DNA from: Syntrophobacteria bacterium
GTDB taxonomy: Bacteria > Desulfobacterota > Syntrophobacteria > JARFUL01
Direction: 5' to 3'
Assembly: GCA_029289015.1 (NCBI GenBank)
Contig: JARFUL010000201.1
Span: 1-11,711, forward strand
DNA: 11,711 nucleotides
Each line of letters opens with the position of its first letter. The first letter of the stretch is position 1. The notes beneath the pieces were generated by a model. It had not been told where the DNA came from, made no database searches, and saw nothing but the letters and a program-made list of their open reading frames with translations. A program made the translations under genes and the position numbers. Shown here piece after piece: positions 11,285-11,711 of this stretch.

Positions 11285-11711
11285 ATGAGCAATCCGCTTG
11301 AGCAGTTCAGCCGCATGCGCAGGCTCCCCCCCTACGTCTTCACCCAGGTCAACGAGCTTAAGATGCAGAAGCGCTGGGCGGGGGACGACATCGTGGACCT
11401 CGGTATGGGCAACCCGGACATGCCCACGCCTCAGCACATCGTGGACAAGCTCATCGAGGCGTGCCAGAAGGGCCACAACCACCGCTACAGCGCGTCCCGG
11501 GGCATCACCAAGCTCAGGGAGGCCATAGCGAGCTGGTACAAGCGGCGCTACGACGTGGACCTGGACCCGGACGCGGAGACCGTGGTGACCATAGGCGCCA
11601 AAGAGGGGATATCGCACCTGGTGCTCTACCTCATCTCCCCCGGCGACGTGGTCTTCGCGCCCAACCCCACCTACCCCATCCACCCCTTCTCAGCCATCAT
11701 CGCGGGGGCGG
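11285..11711 (+). CDS. alaC: AlaC-type alanine (glutamate-pyruvate) aminotransferase, N-terminal part, cut by window edge
   Basis: The first 142 codons of a class I/II PLP-dependent aminotransferase are present. The opening [38 protein letters not shown] and Pro-Asn-Pro-Thr-Tyr-Pro-Ile-His segments closely follow E. coli AlaC, which converts pyruvate and glutamate to alanine and 2-oxoglutarate. The related LL-diaminopimelate and aspartate aminotransferases are less similar in the segments I can compare, but remain possible. The PLP lysine lies beyond the window. ATG 11285 has AAGAGG (11271-11276) eight bases upstream and its own promoter, so it is separate from the caspase gene. Confidence 0.88.
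   Translation, partial: MSNPLEQFSRMRRLPPYVFTQVNELKMQKRWAGDDIVDLGMGNPDMPTPQHIVDKLIEACQKGHNHRYSASRGITKLREAIASWYKRRYDVDLDPDAETVVTIGAKEGISHLVLYLISPGDVVFAPNPTYPIHPFSAIIAGA

Noticed and set aside
11095..11301. 68-codon plus-strand frame upstream of alaC
   Set aside because: It contains a hairpin and the alaC promoter and overlaps the alaC start in another frame.
1..11711. Insertion sequences, tRNA/rRNA genes, CRISPR array
   Set aside because: I saw no transposase motifs, regularly spaced repeats or recognisable structural RNA genes in the window.

Overview
The window is about 11.7 kb of high-GC bacterial chromosome. Codon use is G/C-ending with much AGG (Arg) and ATA (Ile), Shine-Dalgarno sites are strong, and there are Sec signal peptides, a lipoprotein and a TolC-adaptor-like domain. 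This suggests a Gram-negative host. The Cys-rich small protein and the caspase family protein would fit the deltaproteobacterial assemblage, but that placement is only an inference.

Layout. A leftward HIT-family gene runs off the left edge and is divergent from a small membrane-anchored protein (313-636) that has no ATG/GTG/TTG start but a strong SD in front of an in-frame ACG. Next comes a rightward housekeeping cluster: prs (PRPP synthase), a Nudix hydrolase, surE (nucleotidase) and a small lipoprotein. It meets a leftward pair head-on, with the two stop codons sharing one CTAG. The leftward pair is an exported protein of unknown function followed by a stand-alone cyclic-nucleotide-binding domain protein. 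A 42-residue four-Cys protein (4592-4720) has its own TTGACA promoter, a palindrome and tandem intrinsic terminators. A leftward group follows: a zinc-ribbon protein, a metallo-beta-lactamase-fold hydrolase, pyrF and recN. Then a large rightward gene (8544-10913), a 371-bp intergenic region, and the start of an alaC-type aminotransferase running off the right edge.

The main item of interest is the 789-residue protein at 8544-10913. From N to C terminus it reads: Sec signal peptide; caspase-like domain 1 with an intact His/Cys dyad and an EF-hand loop; Pro-rich linker; helical segment; lipoyl/alpha-hairpin/lipoyl core of a TolC-type periplasmic adaptor (HlyD/AcrA/MacA family); and caspase-like domain 2, also with an intact dyad. 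The hairpin tip keeps the R-x3-L-x6-S pattern known from TolC-docking adaptors. The adaptor segment has visibly different codon use from the rest of the gene and is bracketed by an in-frame 9-bp direct repeat, so it looks like a later insertion. I know of no described caspase-adaptor-caspase protein. Its function is unknown, and any link to efflux, secretion or regulated proteolysis in the envelope is inference.

Other genes are mostly nucleotide metabolism (prs, pyrF, surE, Nudix) and DNA repair (recN). Two unrelated promoters carry palindromes with the same TGT-WW-ACA core, which may mark a shared local regulator.
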